Shown: positions 1 through 10,793 of the stretch, one piece after another
Position numbering within the stretch: position 1 is the stretch's first letter
How the letters are laid out: each line of letters opens with the position of its first letter
Origin: Zygnema cylindricum
Taxonomy: Eukaryota; Streptophyta; Zygnematophyceae; Zygnematales; Zygnemataceae
DNA: 64,000 bases
Assembly: GCA_037447655.1 (NCBI GenBank)
Contig: JBBHKE010000403.1
Span: 2,501-66,500, forward strand
Reading direction: 5' to 3'
Notes under the pieces: generated by a model
Database searches by the model: none
Told to the model about the DNA's origin: nothing
The model's input: only the letters and a program-made list of their open reading frames with translations
Translations under genes and position numbers: made by a program

Positions 1-230
1 CCTCCCCCTCTCCCCTCTCCCTCTCCCTCTCCCTCTCCCTCTCCCTCTCCCTCTCCCTCTCCCTCCCCCTCTCTCGCTCTCCCCCCTCTCCCCCTCTCCC
101 TCTCTCGCTCTCCCCCTCTCTCTTTCTCTCTGACGCCTCTCTTTATCTTTTCCTCTTTTTCCTTTTTCTCTCTCTCTCTCACTCTCTTTCATTCTCTCTC
201 CCTTTTTCTATCTTTTGTCGGAGGTTGATG
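1..230. repeat. CT-rich low-complexity tract
   Basis: Pyrimidine-only on the plus strand, mostly CCCTCT-type hexamers grading into CTCTTT. It is simple-sequence DNA, probably inside an intron of the gene that follows. No coding signal was seen. Confidence 0.9.
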
Positions 231-398
231 GAAACCTTCAGCTTTAAATGAGCCGGTGAAAACTTAACTGCAATTAATTAAATCGCTATTATTATTTTTA
301 TTATACTATTATTAATATCATTGTCTTTTCATGTTATAATTACAATTATTCGTTGTAATTTTCCTTATTATCGTTATTATTTTACTATATGTTTGCAG

Positions 399-3300
399 TT
401 ACAAGTTCGTCTCCCTCATCAGTCTCCCTCTCCCCCCCAACATCCTCAAACTCCCCACTTGCAGCCTCCTCTCCCTCATGATGGGAGGGAGAGTGAGAGA
501 CAGGGGAGTTTCTCTCAAAGATCCGGAGGAAATAATTCAAAGGGAGGGGGAGGAGGAGGAGTTGACAGTACAATGCGTTGCATTGAAGTGTCAAGAGTTA
601 TTTCTGGTTTGCAATTGGTTAGTTTTTTCCTTTTTTTTTCTTCTTTTTTTCTCCTCTCCCTCTTCCTCTTTCTCTCCCTCTTTTTTTTCCTCCCTTTTTT
701 TCTCCTCCCTCGTCGTTTTCCTCTCCTTCTTTTTATTCCCTTTTTTTCTCCTCTCCCTCTTTTTATTCCTCTGCCTCTTTTTTTCTCTCTCTTTTTATTT
801 TCCATTTCTTGTTTAAGGAGGCTCGAATTTGGAGATCGTAGAGAAATTCGAGACGGTCATTTGTTTTTTTTCATTTTTTTTTCGATTATGTTTATTAAAT
901 GAATCTGACGTTGTTTTATGTAGTTTTTCTTTCGATTATGATCTATCTTTTGGAAAAAACTGATAAGGGAGACTGACCTTCAAAAAATAAGAATACTGTT
1001 TAAAAATTTACGATTATTATTTAAAAATTGTTTGTTTTTAAGTGGTCAAACAAAAACTTGTAAAAAATACTATTTCCTGTTCCTCTGTAATATCTTTTGT
1101 TCTTCTTCCGTTTTTTTAATGCTTTTCTTTATTTTTTACTATTTGGTTTTTTCTGGTTCCTTTCCATCATGTTTTTCGTTTTCCTCTTTTATTTCCCTTA
1201 ATCCTTTCTTTCCCCTTTTTTCCATTCCTTCCATGCTTTCTCGTTTCCTTCACAGCTTTTTTTCCCCGTAAGGCTTTGTCAATTTCTCTTTCTCTCTCTT
1301 TATTTATTTATTATTTTTTTTTCCCTTTTATATGTATATTTTTCTCATATGTTGATGGATTGGTTTTTTGGATTTTTTATTCGTTCATTTGTTTGCTTAT
1401 TTATTTATTAAATATTTGTTTATTTGTTTTTTTATTTATTTGTTTGTTTATTTATTCATTTATTTGTTTGTTTATTCGTTTATTTATTTATTCATTCATA
1501 CACTTATTTATTCAATTTTTCATTCAATCATTCATTTTTTGTCTATTATTTATTTATTCATTCGTTTATTTATTTGTTTGTTTATTTATTTATTCATTCA
1601 TTTATTTAGTTTTTCATTCAACCATTTTTTTGTTTATTTATTTATTTACTCCATTCATTCATTCATTCATTCATTTTTTCGTTCTTTCATTAATTCATCA
1701 TTTGTTTATTTATTTATTTTTACAGAGAGCCGGAACAGAATTACGGTGTATGGTGGACGGAAGTTTCGAGGCTGGATACATGCTCAGTACAAATATAAAC
1801 GGCCAAATTTTTCGAGGAGTTTTGTTTTCGCCCGTGTCATCTCAATCGCAACCAACTCCCACTGCTCCGGTAAAGACCTTTTGTTTAAAACCATTAATTC
1901 AAAATCTTTTTGTTAAATAACTTATTATATACAATTTATTATATAAAAAGTTGTTATTTAGAAAGTTATTTTAACCTCGATTGTTTTTTATCTCTTTGTC
2001 CTTTTGTTTTTTTTATCTTTTTTCCTCGTTTTGTTTTTTCTGTCCTTATTGATGCCTTAAGGACTCGTAAGCTGTTAAAAAGTCGTTTTTTCTTTTGTAT
2101 GGTTTAAAAATTGTTGTTTGTTGTTGTTTCTATCATGTTGTTTTTGGGTTCTTTTATTACTAAAAGCATGTAGATTTACAGGCTCCTTCGTCATTCGTTT
2201 TTTTTTTCTTTTTCAGGTTGCTCTGATTGATTCTTTCATAGTTAATTTGACCTTTGTATTATTTCATTCATTCTGTCCCTATTCATGTTATTGTGCTTTT
2301 TTTTTTTTTTCGTTTTCTTTTTCAGGTTGCTGTAATTGGATCATTAATCATCAATGTAACCACCTACATATATAAAGCCATTTATATATTTATCTGTTTT
2401 AATTTTTTGTTTTTCAGGTTGTTGCTGTTCAAGTCCAACGAGACAGGAATACTCCAATAGGAAAGGCTCTCACAAAGTCAAATTCTTCGTCTCTTGTACA
2501 AATCCCTAACGGAACTTTTAACGGACCTTTTGTTCAAAACGGAGAATATTTGCGACAATCGACTGATTCGACCAATAAACCAGCAGCCTTAAATACTCCT
2601 CAAATACGAACAAATCCTTTGTCTACAAACCTTTCTTACACTAAAAACGGAACTTCCAGACCCATTTACGGAGCTCCTCGAGGATTTTCAAATATGGCCG
2701 TAACTTCAAGTACGGCCGCAGAAATGGCTCGTCTTATATCGGATTTACAAACAGCTCAAGCAAATTCCCAACAAAATTCTATCTCTCCTTCCTCTCAATC
2801 CCAACCTTTACTATTAAGGAGAGCGACGACAAATTCGTCCGTTTCTCAACCGCTTCCATCGGCTTTAACGGGAGACAACCGACTCAGTTCTGGTCAAGAC
2901 CAGTCAAAACAGGAGGAGATGGAAAATAATGGTATTATGTCGAAAGGAGGAGGAGGAGGAGGAGGATGTTGGGTTTGGCAATCGGGAAATGGAAATAATG
3001 GACAATCTCCTCCTTGTATCACTCCCGGAAACCCTACAATACTGAAATCGAGTTCGATTTCCAGTCCCGTACAACCAACGGACGGACATATGCAATATAT
3101 TTCAGTTCCGTCTATGCAAACAAATGGGAGCTTACCTCACATGTTTTCAACGGACCCCCAAGGGAATATTATGGGTAGAGTACAAGGTTTAACTGTATAC
3201 CAATCTCCTCCCTCTCAAGGGCAGTCTGGCTCAGGAAATATGGCTTATGGAGTCCACGGGAACTCGTCGATGGAGTTAATGGGGGTAAGTAGTGTACAGC

Positions 3301-3452
3301 AAAAGTCTTCTCCTGCACAGAACGGCGTACAGAATGGTTCTTCAGTTTCGTCTCATGTGCAACGGATTCCGTTAGACACGACGGCATGGAATCGAGAAGG
3401 ACAAATTCATCGGCATCAAACACATTGCCATAGCAATCATAGTCTTTCTTGA
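399..3452 (+). CDS. 3' end of an MNM1/AT-hook-like nuclear protein gene (three exons)
   Basis: Three exons join in phase 0. Exon 399-617 follows TTTGCAG and ends before GTTAGT; exon 1726-1869 follows TTTTTACAG and ends before GTAAAG; terminal exon 2418-3452 follows TTTTTCAG and ends at TGA. The first exon is Q/P/S-rich with a polyglycine run. The second encodes the core V-D-G-S-F-E-A-G-Y-M-L with a following F-R-G-V-L-F-S-P. That pattern resembles the conserved domain of plant AT-hook motif / METABOLIC NETWORK MODULATOR 1-like proteins, which are nuclear and regulatory; this assignment is from memory of the family. The last exon, about 344 codons, is low-complexity S/Q/N/P/G-rich without a recognisable fold. 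No AT-hook is visible, so the N-terminus and start codon should lie left of the window. The exon chain is well supported by phase and splice sites; the family name is moderate. Confidence 0.65.
618..1725 (+). repeat. Intron with pyrimidine tract and TTTATTTG/TTTATTCA simple repeats
   Basis: This is the intron between the first two exons of the gene at 399-3452. Positions 620-830 are almost pure pyrimidine. Positions 1380-1720 are a degenerate 4-bp TTTA/TTTG/TTCA repeat that keeps long but meaningless frames open. The acceptor TTTTTACAG ends at 1725. Confidence 0.7.
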
Positions 3453-4375
3453 CATTTTTAGGAAAGTTTTATCAAAAAAAAAAATCGAAGTCTTTTCAAT
3501 TTGTTTTTCTTGAAAGGTTCTTTTTGAAGCACTTTTTTGGAGCGTTTCTTTGGAAAGCGAGGAACGGCTTTTTTTTGTATTTGTTTTAAGTTTTTGTTAT
3601 ATCTCTTTTTTGCATAAATAGTCACTTATTTTGGCTTACATTGATTATGTAAAAAAGATTTTTGAGGGCATAGGTTGTAAATGAAGTTAGTCTTCATTAT
3701 CGGTTTTTTAGATGGTGGTCTTTTAATGTTTTTTGGAAAAATATTATAGCTATGTTAATTTGATATTGGAGGAAGAAAGTGGTTGTTGTAAAAAGTAAGG
3801 AAGTCAGTTATTATTATTATAAATTTAACAGTTTATTATTAGTTTCTATTATTTGCTATTTTATGAACATACTGTAAATAACTTAGGTGGCATAGTCACA
3901 ACTTTTTTGTCACATTGGGTTTGTCTTTTTAGGAGACAGACCTAAAGATAATATTTTTTGTTTTTTGTTTTTTTTTTATGGTCTTTTAGGTTAGGGTTGT
4001 AACGTACATGGTGGAAAAAGTTCGTAAAATTTTAAAACTGGAATTAGTGTAGACGGAAAATGAAATAAGAGACTGTAGACAAAGCGGCTAGTACTGAGTG
4101 GTGAGAACGTGTACGGACTTGTTGACTTGGAGAAGGTGGTAATACTTTGATGTACGGATTTTTTTAAATAATGGTTTTTATTTCGTATCCAATTGTTCCC
4201 TTTTGATGGTAAATATGGTAAATATATGATATGCACGTTATTTTAAATGGTGGTTTTTGTTTGACATTGTTTTTTTTTTGTCTTTTTTCCCATTTGATGT
4301 TAAATATGTGGAAAAGAAAGAGTCCATGTCAGTAAAACAAGTGTACAGTTGTAAAGTAATCCTGACAAGTACAAT
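3453..4375 (+). other. 3' UTR and downstream spacer
   Basis: T-rich sequence follows the stop codon of the upstream gene. No ORF with protein-like composition, RNA gene or repeat was recognised. The polyadenylation site could not be fixed. Confidence 0.4.
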
Positions 4376-4445
4376 GTTTACAGATCGGCGTTTACAAATG
4401 CGCGTTTACAGATGCGCGTTTACATATCCGCGTTTACAGATCCGT
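4376..4445 (+). repeat. 14-bp minisatellite, five units
   Basis: Five consecutive 14-bp units of the form GTTTACAGATCCGC, with changes at two to four positions per unit, followed by a decayed unit. Confidence 0.85.
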
Positions 4446-4741
4446 GTTTATGATGTTTACGAAACAAAACACCAAAAAGGGAGTTAAAAAAGAGTGTATG
4501 AAGAGTATTTTCGGTGTTTTTAGTAAAAAAGGGGGCCGACTTTATTAAAAAGCGCGATGGTAAACCATCTGAGTCCATAGGAACAAAAGGAAGTAGCATT
4601 GCTAAAACTGGAAAACCACATGAAGAGGGAATAAACAAAAAGGAAAATCAAGGCAAAGCCGATGAAAATACGAAAAATGGCAGGGAAATCGAAAACACCC
4701 AAAAAAGCAAAACCCGGCAAACAAAACATCAAAGGAAAAAA

Positions 4742-5172
4742 CTAACGTAACAAAAAAAACCCCAAGATAACTAAAAATCTACGGAAAGCAACCACGTAAG
4801 TCCCCGAATCCCGGAGGAGCACAAGGAGGAAGTTCCGGAACACGCCGTCGATCCATAACGGCAATAGACGATCAAAGTAATATAGAAGCCAACACCCGTT
4901 GTAGGGCCACCGAAAAACGTTGACGAAAAAAAGGACTGAAACAGAAGGGCTCCCAAGTCCCGCCTCTTGAACGAGCGCCGACCACAAGTACGGAAAAACT
5001 CGTCCAAAGCCACACCCAAACAACCAAATATCTCGCCCGCCATCGGAATGAAGCCATCCATAGCGTCGCGATGTGCATAATCACGCTCCTTCCTTTTAGC
5101 CGCGTCACGGGCGACCACTCCCACAGGCCGAGCCGCTTGGTTGATGACTGTAGTTGAGGTAGGGTTCGCCAA
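4742..5172 (-). pseudogene. 5'-truncated RLE-type LINE, C-terminal fragment
   Basis: The minus-strand translation is collinear with the C-terminal part of the larger LINE at 25188-26201. Shared blocks are ARDAA...K...DYAHRD, EIFGCL/EIFGSL followed by a D-[ED]-F-[FL]-R segment, and a [FS]VALQR/LIALQR helix. The last block lies in a different frame from the first, so at least one frameshift is present. Only the part downstream of the endonuclease motif remains, as expected from 5'-truncated target-primed insertion. The region to its left (4500-4740) is A/K-codon-rich on the plus strand and may be LINE 3' sequence or flank. Homology between the two copies is direct from the sequence; the LINE assignment comes from the larger copy. 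Confidence 0.7.
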
Positions 5173-5484
5173 AACAATGTTTTTTGTAAGACCTATTAGG
5201 TTCGTTTGTTTGTCCTGTTGTGTTTTATACAGTTTCAGTGGTATTGGTTATCTAGAAATGCGATTTTTTCTGGTAAAAACCCTAGAAACCCTAGAAATCC
5301 TGGAAATCCTAAAGATACTGAAAGACCATGAACCCTAAAAAACAAAAAAAACTCTTAAAAGACTTCAAATCACATAAAACTTTATCCAAAAAAAAATCAT
5401 TTACAGACTGCATGATAGTGTTTTCCAAATATTGCGATCACTACATTATGAGAGAATACTTTGTTTTTTTTTTTTTTTTTTTTT

Positions 5485-5892
5485 TTATTTCAGAATATTT
5501 CTTTGTAACTCACTCACTTGAATTTCCGGAATCGACCTCTCGGTCCTTAATACAGTAGCTTTTCTGAGGTCATTTGATTTCTCTCTCCCTCTTCTAATTC
5601 TTTCACCAGGTTTATCATTTTCACCTCTTTGACCAAAAGCCGGATCAACTGATGAAGATTTAATATAAATTTCTTTTAACGACCTATTTTTATTGCTTAT
5701 ATTGCGAGTCGATGTGTTTTGAACATTGTGAAAAATTAATTGTTGAATCGTCTCATTTCCTATCCTGGGCTGTCCTCTCAACGTTTTCATCTCTCTTTCC
5801 CTTTCTCTCTCTCTTTCTGGTTTTCCCGAGTCAAGTGGGCGACTGTGAATTTCTCCACCGAGTTTTGTCCTCTTGTCAAGTCCCTCTACTTC
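5485..5892 (-). CDS. Possible terminal exon of an unrecognised minus-strand gene
   Basis: An open frame of 135 codons starts right after a good acceptor (poly-T then TTTACAG on the minus strand) and ends in TAA. The encoded peptide is charged and varied in composition: an RERERE stretch, then segments such as IGNETIQQL and DPAFGQRGENDK. It does not look like simple repeat, although the RE run comes from a CT-rich stretch. I do not recognise a family. No partner exon was identified to its right, where the segmental duplication begins at about 6065. It could be a chance ORF. Confidence 0.3.
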   Translation of the reverse strand, partial: EVEGLDKRTKLGGEIHSRPLDSGKPEREREREREMKTLRGQPRIGNETIQQLIFHNVQNTSTRNISNKNRSLKEIYIKSSSVDPAFGQRGENDKPGERIRRGREKSNDLRKATVLRTERSIPEIQVSELQRNILK

Positions 5893-6265
5893 CTGTAAAA
5901 AAAGATGCGTGGAAATACAATGGATGATCCGCGTTTCAGTTAAGAACAAATATAAAAAAATATTTGGAAATAAACACTGAAAAAACTGCAATTGGAGCTC
6001 GAGATTAAGGAAAGTTGACAGCTTAAGTTTATGAATGAATTTAACTTGTTTTTTAGGAAACATTCTAAAAGGGAAAAGCATTGTAGTCGCCTTCGTCTCT
6101 GGTGACAACGAGAATTGACCGTCGATATTTTTTGTGTAAGATCTTGAGCCGTTGAGGGTTTTGAGTTAGGATTGGCGTCTCTTGTGACAAAGGAAAGAGA
6201 CACGTGGTACAATCGTATTTGTTGTATTTCACGTGGTTGTAGTGGTATGATAAAAGTCCAGACAA

Positions 6266-6538
6266 AATCGACGTCACGCCAAAATGTCGTGTTATCAATA
6301 CCGGTGAAGTAACGTACAGAATCGTACTTTAAATTTTTGCGCGTGCGATCCCGTCACATCACGCCACGTTGTCGTGTTCTCAATATCCGTACACTACTGT
6401 TATTTCAGTGTTGGCGTGACGTACGATGTGTCGTGATATCAATACCGGTACAGTAACGTACAGTATCGAAATATTAATTTTGGCGCGTGCGATCTCGTCA
6501 CATCACGCCACGTTGTCGTGTTTTAAATATCCATACAA
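6266..6538 (+). repeat. Tandem GTCACGCC...GTCGTG units (also at 11968 and 17252)
   Basis: A unit of about 150 bp holding CACGCCA-AA-TGTCGTG, ATCAATACCGGT, GCGCGTGCGATC and ATATCCGTACAC occurs almost twice here, and once each near 11968-12100 and 17252-17395. The second unit here is interrupted by the MITE at 6539. Function unknown. Confidence 0.75.
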
Positions 6539-7216
6539 TACACAGCGAATCGTAACTAGAGTAGATAACGTTAATTCGGTCGCCCTAAATTTCGACTCTA
6601 TCAGGTTAAATAGAGTAAATGATTCGATTTTTTTCATTATACTATTTAAGGTAAAGTTTAATTAGCGTAAAAAATCCTAATATAGGTTCGTTTTAAATAG
6701 TGTGGAGTACGGACAACGTCTGACTGTGCAAAATTGTACTTTTATAAGTAAAAAGGTACAAATAATAATTTAATAGAATCGCGCTCGCATGTGAAATTGC
6801 ACTAAACAAAAAAAATAAATCGCATCGAAAAAAACCCGTTCGCATAGCTCCGTCCGTCGACAACATTCTCGCCCGTGTGAACATTTACATGAATTTACAT
6901 GTGAAAATTTTATAGTTAAACGACAACAGTATGAGTTGAGACAAATAGTATATCTATGAGACAAATAGTACTAACGTCATAATGACGTCAAAATATACGG
7001 GCTGACGGTTTTCGTATGTCTAAATAATTTAGTGTTCATAATTACAGCACGGATAATTATTGCCGACATAAGCTACTATAGAGTACTTAAATAAAGTAAA
7101 ATAAATTTCCTCTGAGAAAAGGTTATATCACAATATTTAGCGTTTATAACTCTAATTGTTTTTTTTTGTTTTTTTACTCTGATTTTTTCTTTACTCTAAT
7201 TACAATTCGCGGTGTA
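6539..7216. mobile_element. MITE, family 2 (TACACxGCGAATCGTxA termini, TA target)
   Basis: Terminal inverted repeats TACACAGCGAATCGTAAC (left) and the inverse of TACACCGCGAATTGTAAT (right) bound 678 bp of AT-rich sequence. Flanks read ...ATCCATACAA-TA and TA-CCGTAATTTGAGTGTTG; the neighbouring tandem unit reads ATCCGTACAC-TA-CTGTTATTTCAGTGTTG without the insert, which is an empty site. There is no coding capacity. Tc1/mariner-like by the TA target, but not assigned further. Confidence 0.75.
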
Positions 7217-7730
7217 CCGTAATTTGAGTGTTGACGTCATGTACGATGTTCGTACATGGTACGCACTGTACTATCGCATTATACATGGTAAAGACCATGA
7301 CGATGCCAAGTGGATGGTTTAATTCGCGTTTCATTCATGAAGGGGTTTGATTAAGCGTAAAAGTTGCGCATTAATTTGAGAGTTCGATCTCAATCTACTG
7401 AACAATATGAATAAATGGATTGAATATATCATGTAGTATTACATGTTTTAATGTTAAATCTATAATACACATTAAGCCATTAACATTATTCAACCATGAT
7501 TCGTCTAAATAGAATACTAAATGTTTTTGTTTATTTTATTTTAAAGGCATGTATATTTTTTACATTTTTTTTTTATCAATACATAAAATCACAAAAGAAG
7601 AAAACAAAAAAAAGACAAATAAAAAAATAACCACAATACAACCTTGATCACATAACAAAAACGCAAGAAACAAATGTAAACATAACAAAGATAATAATAA
7701 GAAAAAAAAACATCAGACTTAACTATGATA

Positions 7731-8430
7731 CAACCAACTTAGTCCAAAGACCTTGAAGGTTGGAACAACATCATTATCAGCTCAATGGCTGATTAACACT
7801 ACAAACGCGAATTTTCTTTTATATTTTTTGATAGTTAGAATTTGTTGATTACTTTAAGTTCTTTTTTTTTTCGATCAAGCACCTTAGTTGAAGACCCAGA
7901 TTGTTGCATAAACATCATTATCAGCTCAAAGGCTGACTAACATTACAATCACTTATTATTTATTAATTTTCGTTGTCTATTATAGTAGATTGATTACTTT
8001 GAGTACTTAGTTTTTTTTTTTTTTTTTTGTGATCAACCAACTTAGTCCTAAGCCTTAGAAGGTTGCATAAACCTCACTATCAGCTCGAAGGCTGACCAAC
8101 GTTACAAACACTTGTTTTCATTCATTATATTTGTTTGTTAGATTACATTGTTACTTTGAATTTTTTTTTGTTTTTTTGATCAAACAACTTAGTCTAAAGA
8201 CCAAGAAAGTTGTTTAAAATCATTATCAGCTCAAAGACTGACCAACATTACAAACACTGGTATGTATTTTTTTTTTAAATACAACACAAATACTTGATTA
8301 CTTTGTTTCGGTGAAACTTGATAACTTTGTTTTTTTTTATATGACCAACATTACAAAATTTTGGTTTTTTGTTTTTTTTTTGAAATACAATACAAATACT
8401 TGGAATACTTTGTTTTTGTGATACTTTGAT
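7731..8430 (+). repeat. Satellite array, about 150-bp unit, four units (copy 1)
   Basis: Units start near 7731, 7876, 8034 and 8181. Each holds CAACTTAGTC...GTTG, then CATTATCAGCTCxAAGGCTGA, then AACATTACAAACAC and a T-rich spacer. The array is repeated at 14295 in the second duplication copy. Confidence 0.85.
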
Positions 8431-8431
8431 T

Positions 8432-8467
8432 ACATTATCATCATCATCATCATCATCATCATCATAA

Positions 8468-8498
<31 letters not shown>

Positions 8499-8553
8499 GT
8501 CATCATCATCGTCATCATCATCATCATCATCGTCATCATCATCATCATCGTCG

Positions 8554-8584
<31 letters not shown>

Positions 8585-9108
8585 AGTCATTATCATCATC
8601 ATCATCATCATCATCGTTACATCATCATCATCATCATCATCAACAACATCATCGTCAACATCATCATCATCATCATCATCTTCATCATCATCATCTTCAT
8701 CATCATCATCATCATTATAAACATCATCATCGTCATTATAATTACATCATCATCATCATTATCATTACATCAGCATCATAATCATCATCATTAAAACATC
8801 ATCATCATTACATCATCATCGTTATCGTCATCATCGTCATCATCATCAACTCCATGATCATCATTAAAATCATCATCATCATTACATCATCATCATCATC
8901 AACATCATCAACATCGTCATCAACATCGTCATCATCATCGTCAACATCATCATCATCATCATCATCATCATCATTACATCGTCATCATCATCATCATCAT
9001 TACATCATCATCATCATCATCATTTCATCATCATCATCATCATCACCATCATCGTCATCGTCATCGTCATCCTCATCATCATCATCGTCATCATTATCAT
9101 CATCATCG

Positions 9109-9143
<35 letters not shown>

Positions 9144-9450
9144 GTCATTATCATCATCATCATGGTCGTTATCGTCATCAATATCATCATCGTCCTCATC
9201 ATCATCATTATCAACATCATCATCATCATTATCATTACATCAACATCATTATCATCATTATTACAACATCATCATCATTACATCATCATCGTCATCGTCA
9301 TCATCATCATCGTCATCATCATCATCGTTATTATCATCATCGTCATCATCATCATCGTCATCAACATCGTCAACATCATCATCATCATCATTGCATCATC
9401 ATCATCATCATCATTATCATCATCATCACATCATCATCGTCATCATCAAC
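8432..9450. repeat. (ATC)n microsatellite, about 1 kb
   Basis: Almost pure TCA/ATC triplets with occasional GTC, AAC and ATT interruptions. Apparent poly-Ser, poly-His or poly-Ile reading frames here are artefacts. It is orthologous in position to 14888-15570. Confidence 0.95.
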
Positions 9451-9461
9451 AGCCCATCTTT

Positions 9462-10793
9462 TGTTGTTCTTTTGTCTAAAATAGACCGCAAAAGCCACCC
9501 AAACTATCACCCAAGAAGTTAAGCAAAGCTAGGCCAATGAACAATCATTTGAAATGCATCCTCCATTTAACATACATGCATACACAGATGCAATCATTCA
9601 TCCGCACACAGGCAGAGCAAGCATGCATACACAGATGCATGAATAACATTTAGGGTTACATGAAAATCACAAGAAACCCCAAGACAAATGCATAAATAAT
9701 GCATAGCAAACAAACATAAAATTTACACATATAAATAATAATAAATGAATGCATCACACATAAACAAAAGTATATTATATAATAAATGTATCATTTATAT
9801 GCATGACCTAATCGGCAACCCTAAAAGTCTACATCTTCGGTCCCTACTTTTCATGCTAAACATTGATGATTAATTCCTAACAAAGCTCATTCCTATATAT
9901 ACACCTGTGAGCTGTCAACGAATCACTAAGTGTCAAAATAGCCAACGTAAATTACGTAACTGTCATTAAGTCCTATTTAACCATAATAAACTGCTACTAA
10001 GAATAAGCTAATCGTAAGCGTACACGTGAGAGTCAAGCAATCATAAGCGTACACTTGTCTACAAGTAAAACACATAAACACACACAATTTAAAGTATCCG
10101 AACCCTAAATGATTACGTAAATAAAACCTGTCATATTCAACACTAGTTTATTAATACGCAAAAGACAAAACATTGTTGCTCCAAATATTTACAAGTACAC
10201 ACAATCTCGCAAAATCGTATGCTGAGTCATAATGGATAAGTCAAAAGGACTCCACGAATCTCGTCAAGCATCCGGGACGTCCAAAAATAAACATCGTGTG
10301 ATTGACGCGATTTCGCGTCCCCACTCCTTGAAAAATAACGGCGGCTTTTGTCCGCCGTCCGTAGCTTTTATTCGGCACCCTCGATGTCGCTTCACGTGGT
10401 CCCAAAGTCCACTTGACGAAACGACGTCAAACCATCCAAATTTGTCCGTACCGCAATTACGTACTTCCCCATAAATTAAGCCTACCAAAATTAAAGTACA
10501 CATGTCGCATTATGTTTGTACGTGCGACGTACCATTTCAACCTTTTCGAATATTTTACATTGGATCGCTTCGCGATCCGCGGTCCATTTCTCCAAAGCAT
10601 TCCGCGCCACTTAATTAATCCCTTACGTCCCTTTATTTTTCCTCGTACATTTACTCGCCCAATCCGCAAATCCATATGAACCTCCACATTACATTTCGGC
10701 AATGAACTACGCACGCGAACACGTGCACGCACCAAACATCGCGTACGCATGAAAACGTCGCGTACGCACGAAACTAACTTTTCAAAAACAACA
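9462..10793. mobile_element. Solo LTR (1332 bp) with TSD TCTTT
   Basis: Starts TGTTGTTC and ends AACAACA, flanked by TCTTT at 9457-9461 and 10794-10798. The second duplication copy (around 15571-15586) lacks the whole segment and reads directly from the (ATC)n array into the shared block, giving an empty site. The interior has no gag or pol. It does not resemble the other LTRs here beyond its first bases. A short non-autonomous LTR element is an alternative. Confidence 0.75.

Noticed and set aside
321-902. Single continuous 193-codon frame
   Set aside because: Only 399-617 looks coding; the rest is pyrimidine intron translated as Phe/Leu/Ser. The splice-site model explains it better.
1276-1920. 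Phe/Ile/Leu-rich membrane-like protein
   Set aside because: It is the TTTA/TTTG intron repeat; only the last part, from 1726, is an exon.
5278-5345. Telomere repeats (CCCTAAA-like words)
   Set aside because: Only scattered CCTAGAAA/ACCCTAAA words, no regular 7-bp array.
8854-9522. 222-codon Ser/His frame, with similar frames at 14881-15588
   Set aside because: Direct translation of the (ATC)n microsatellite.
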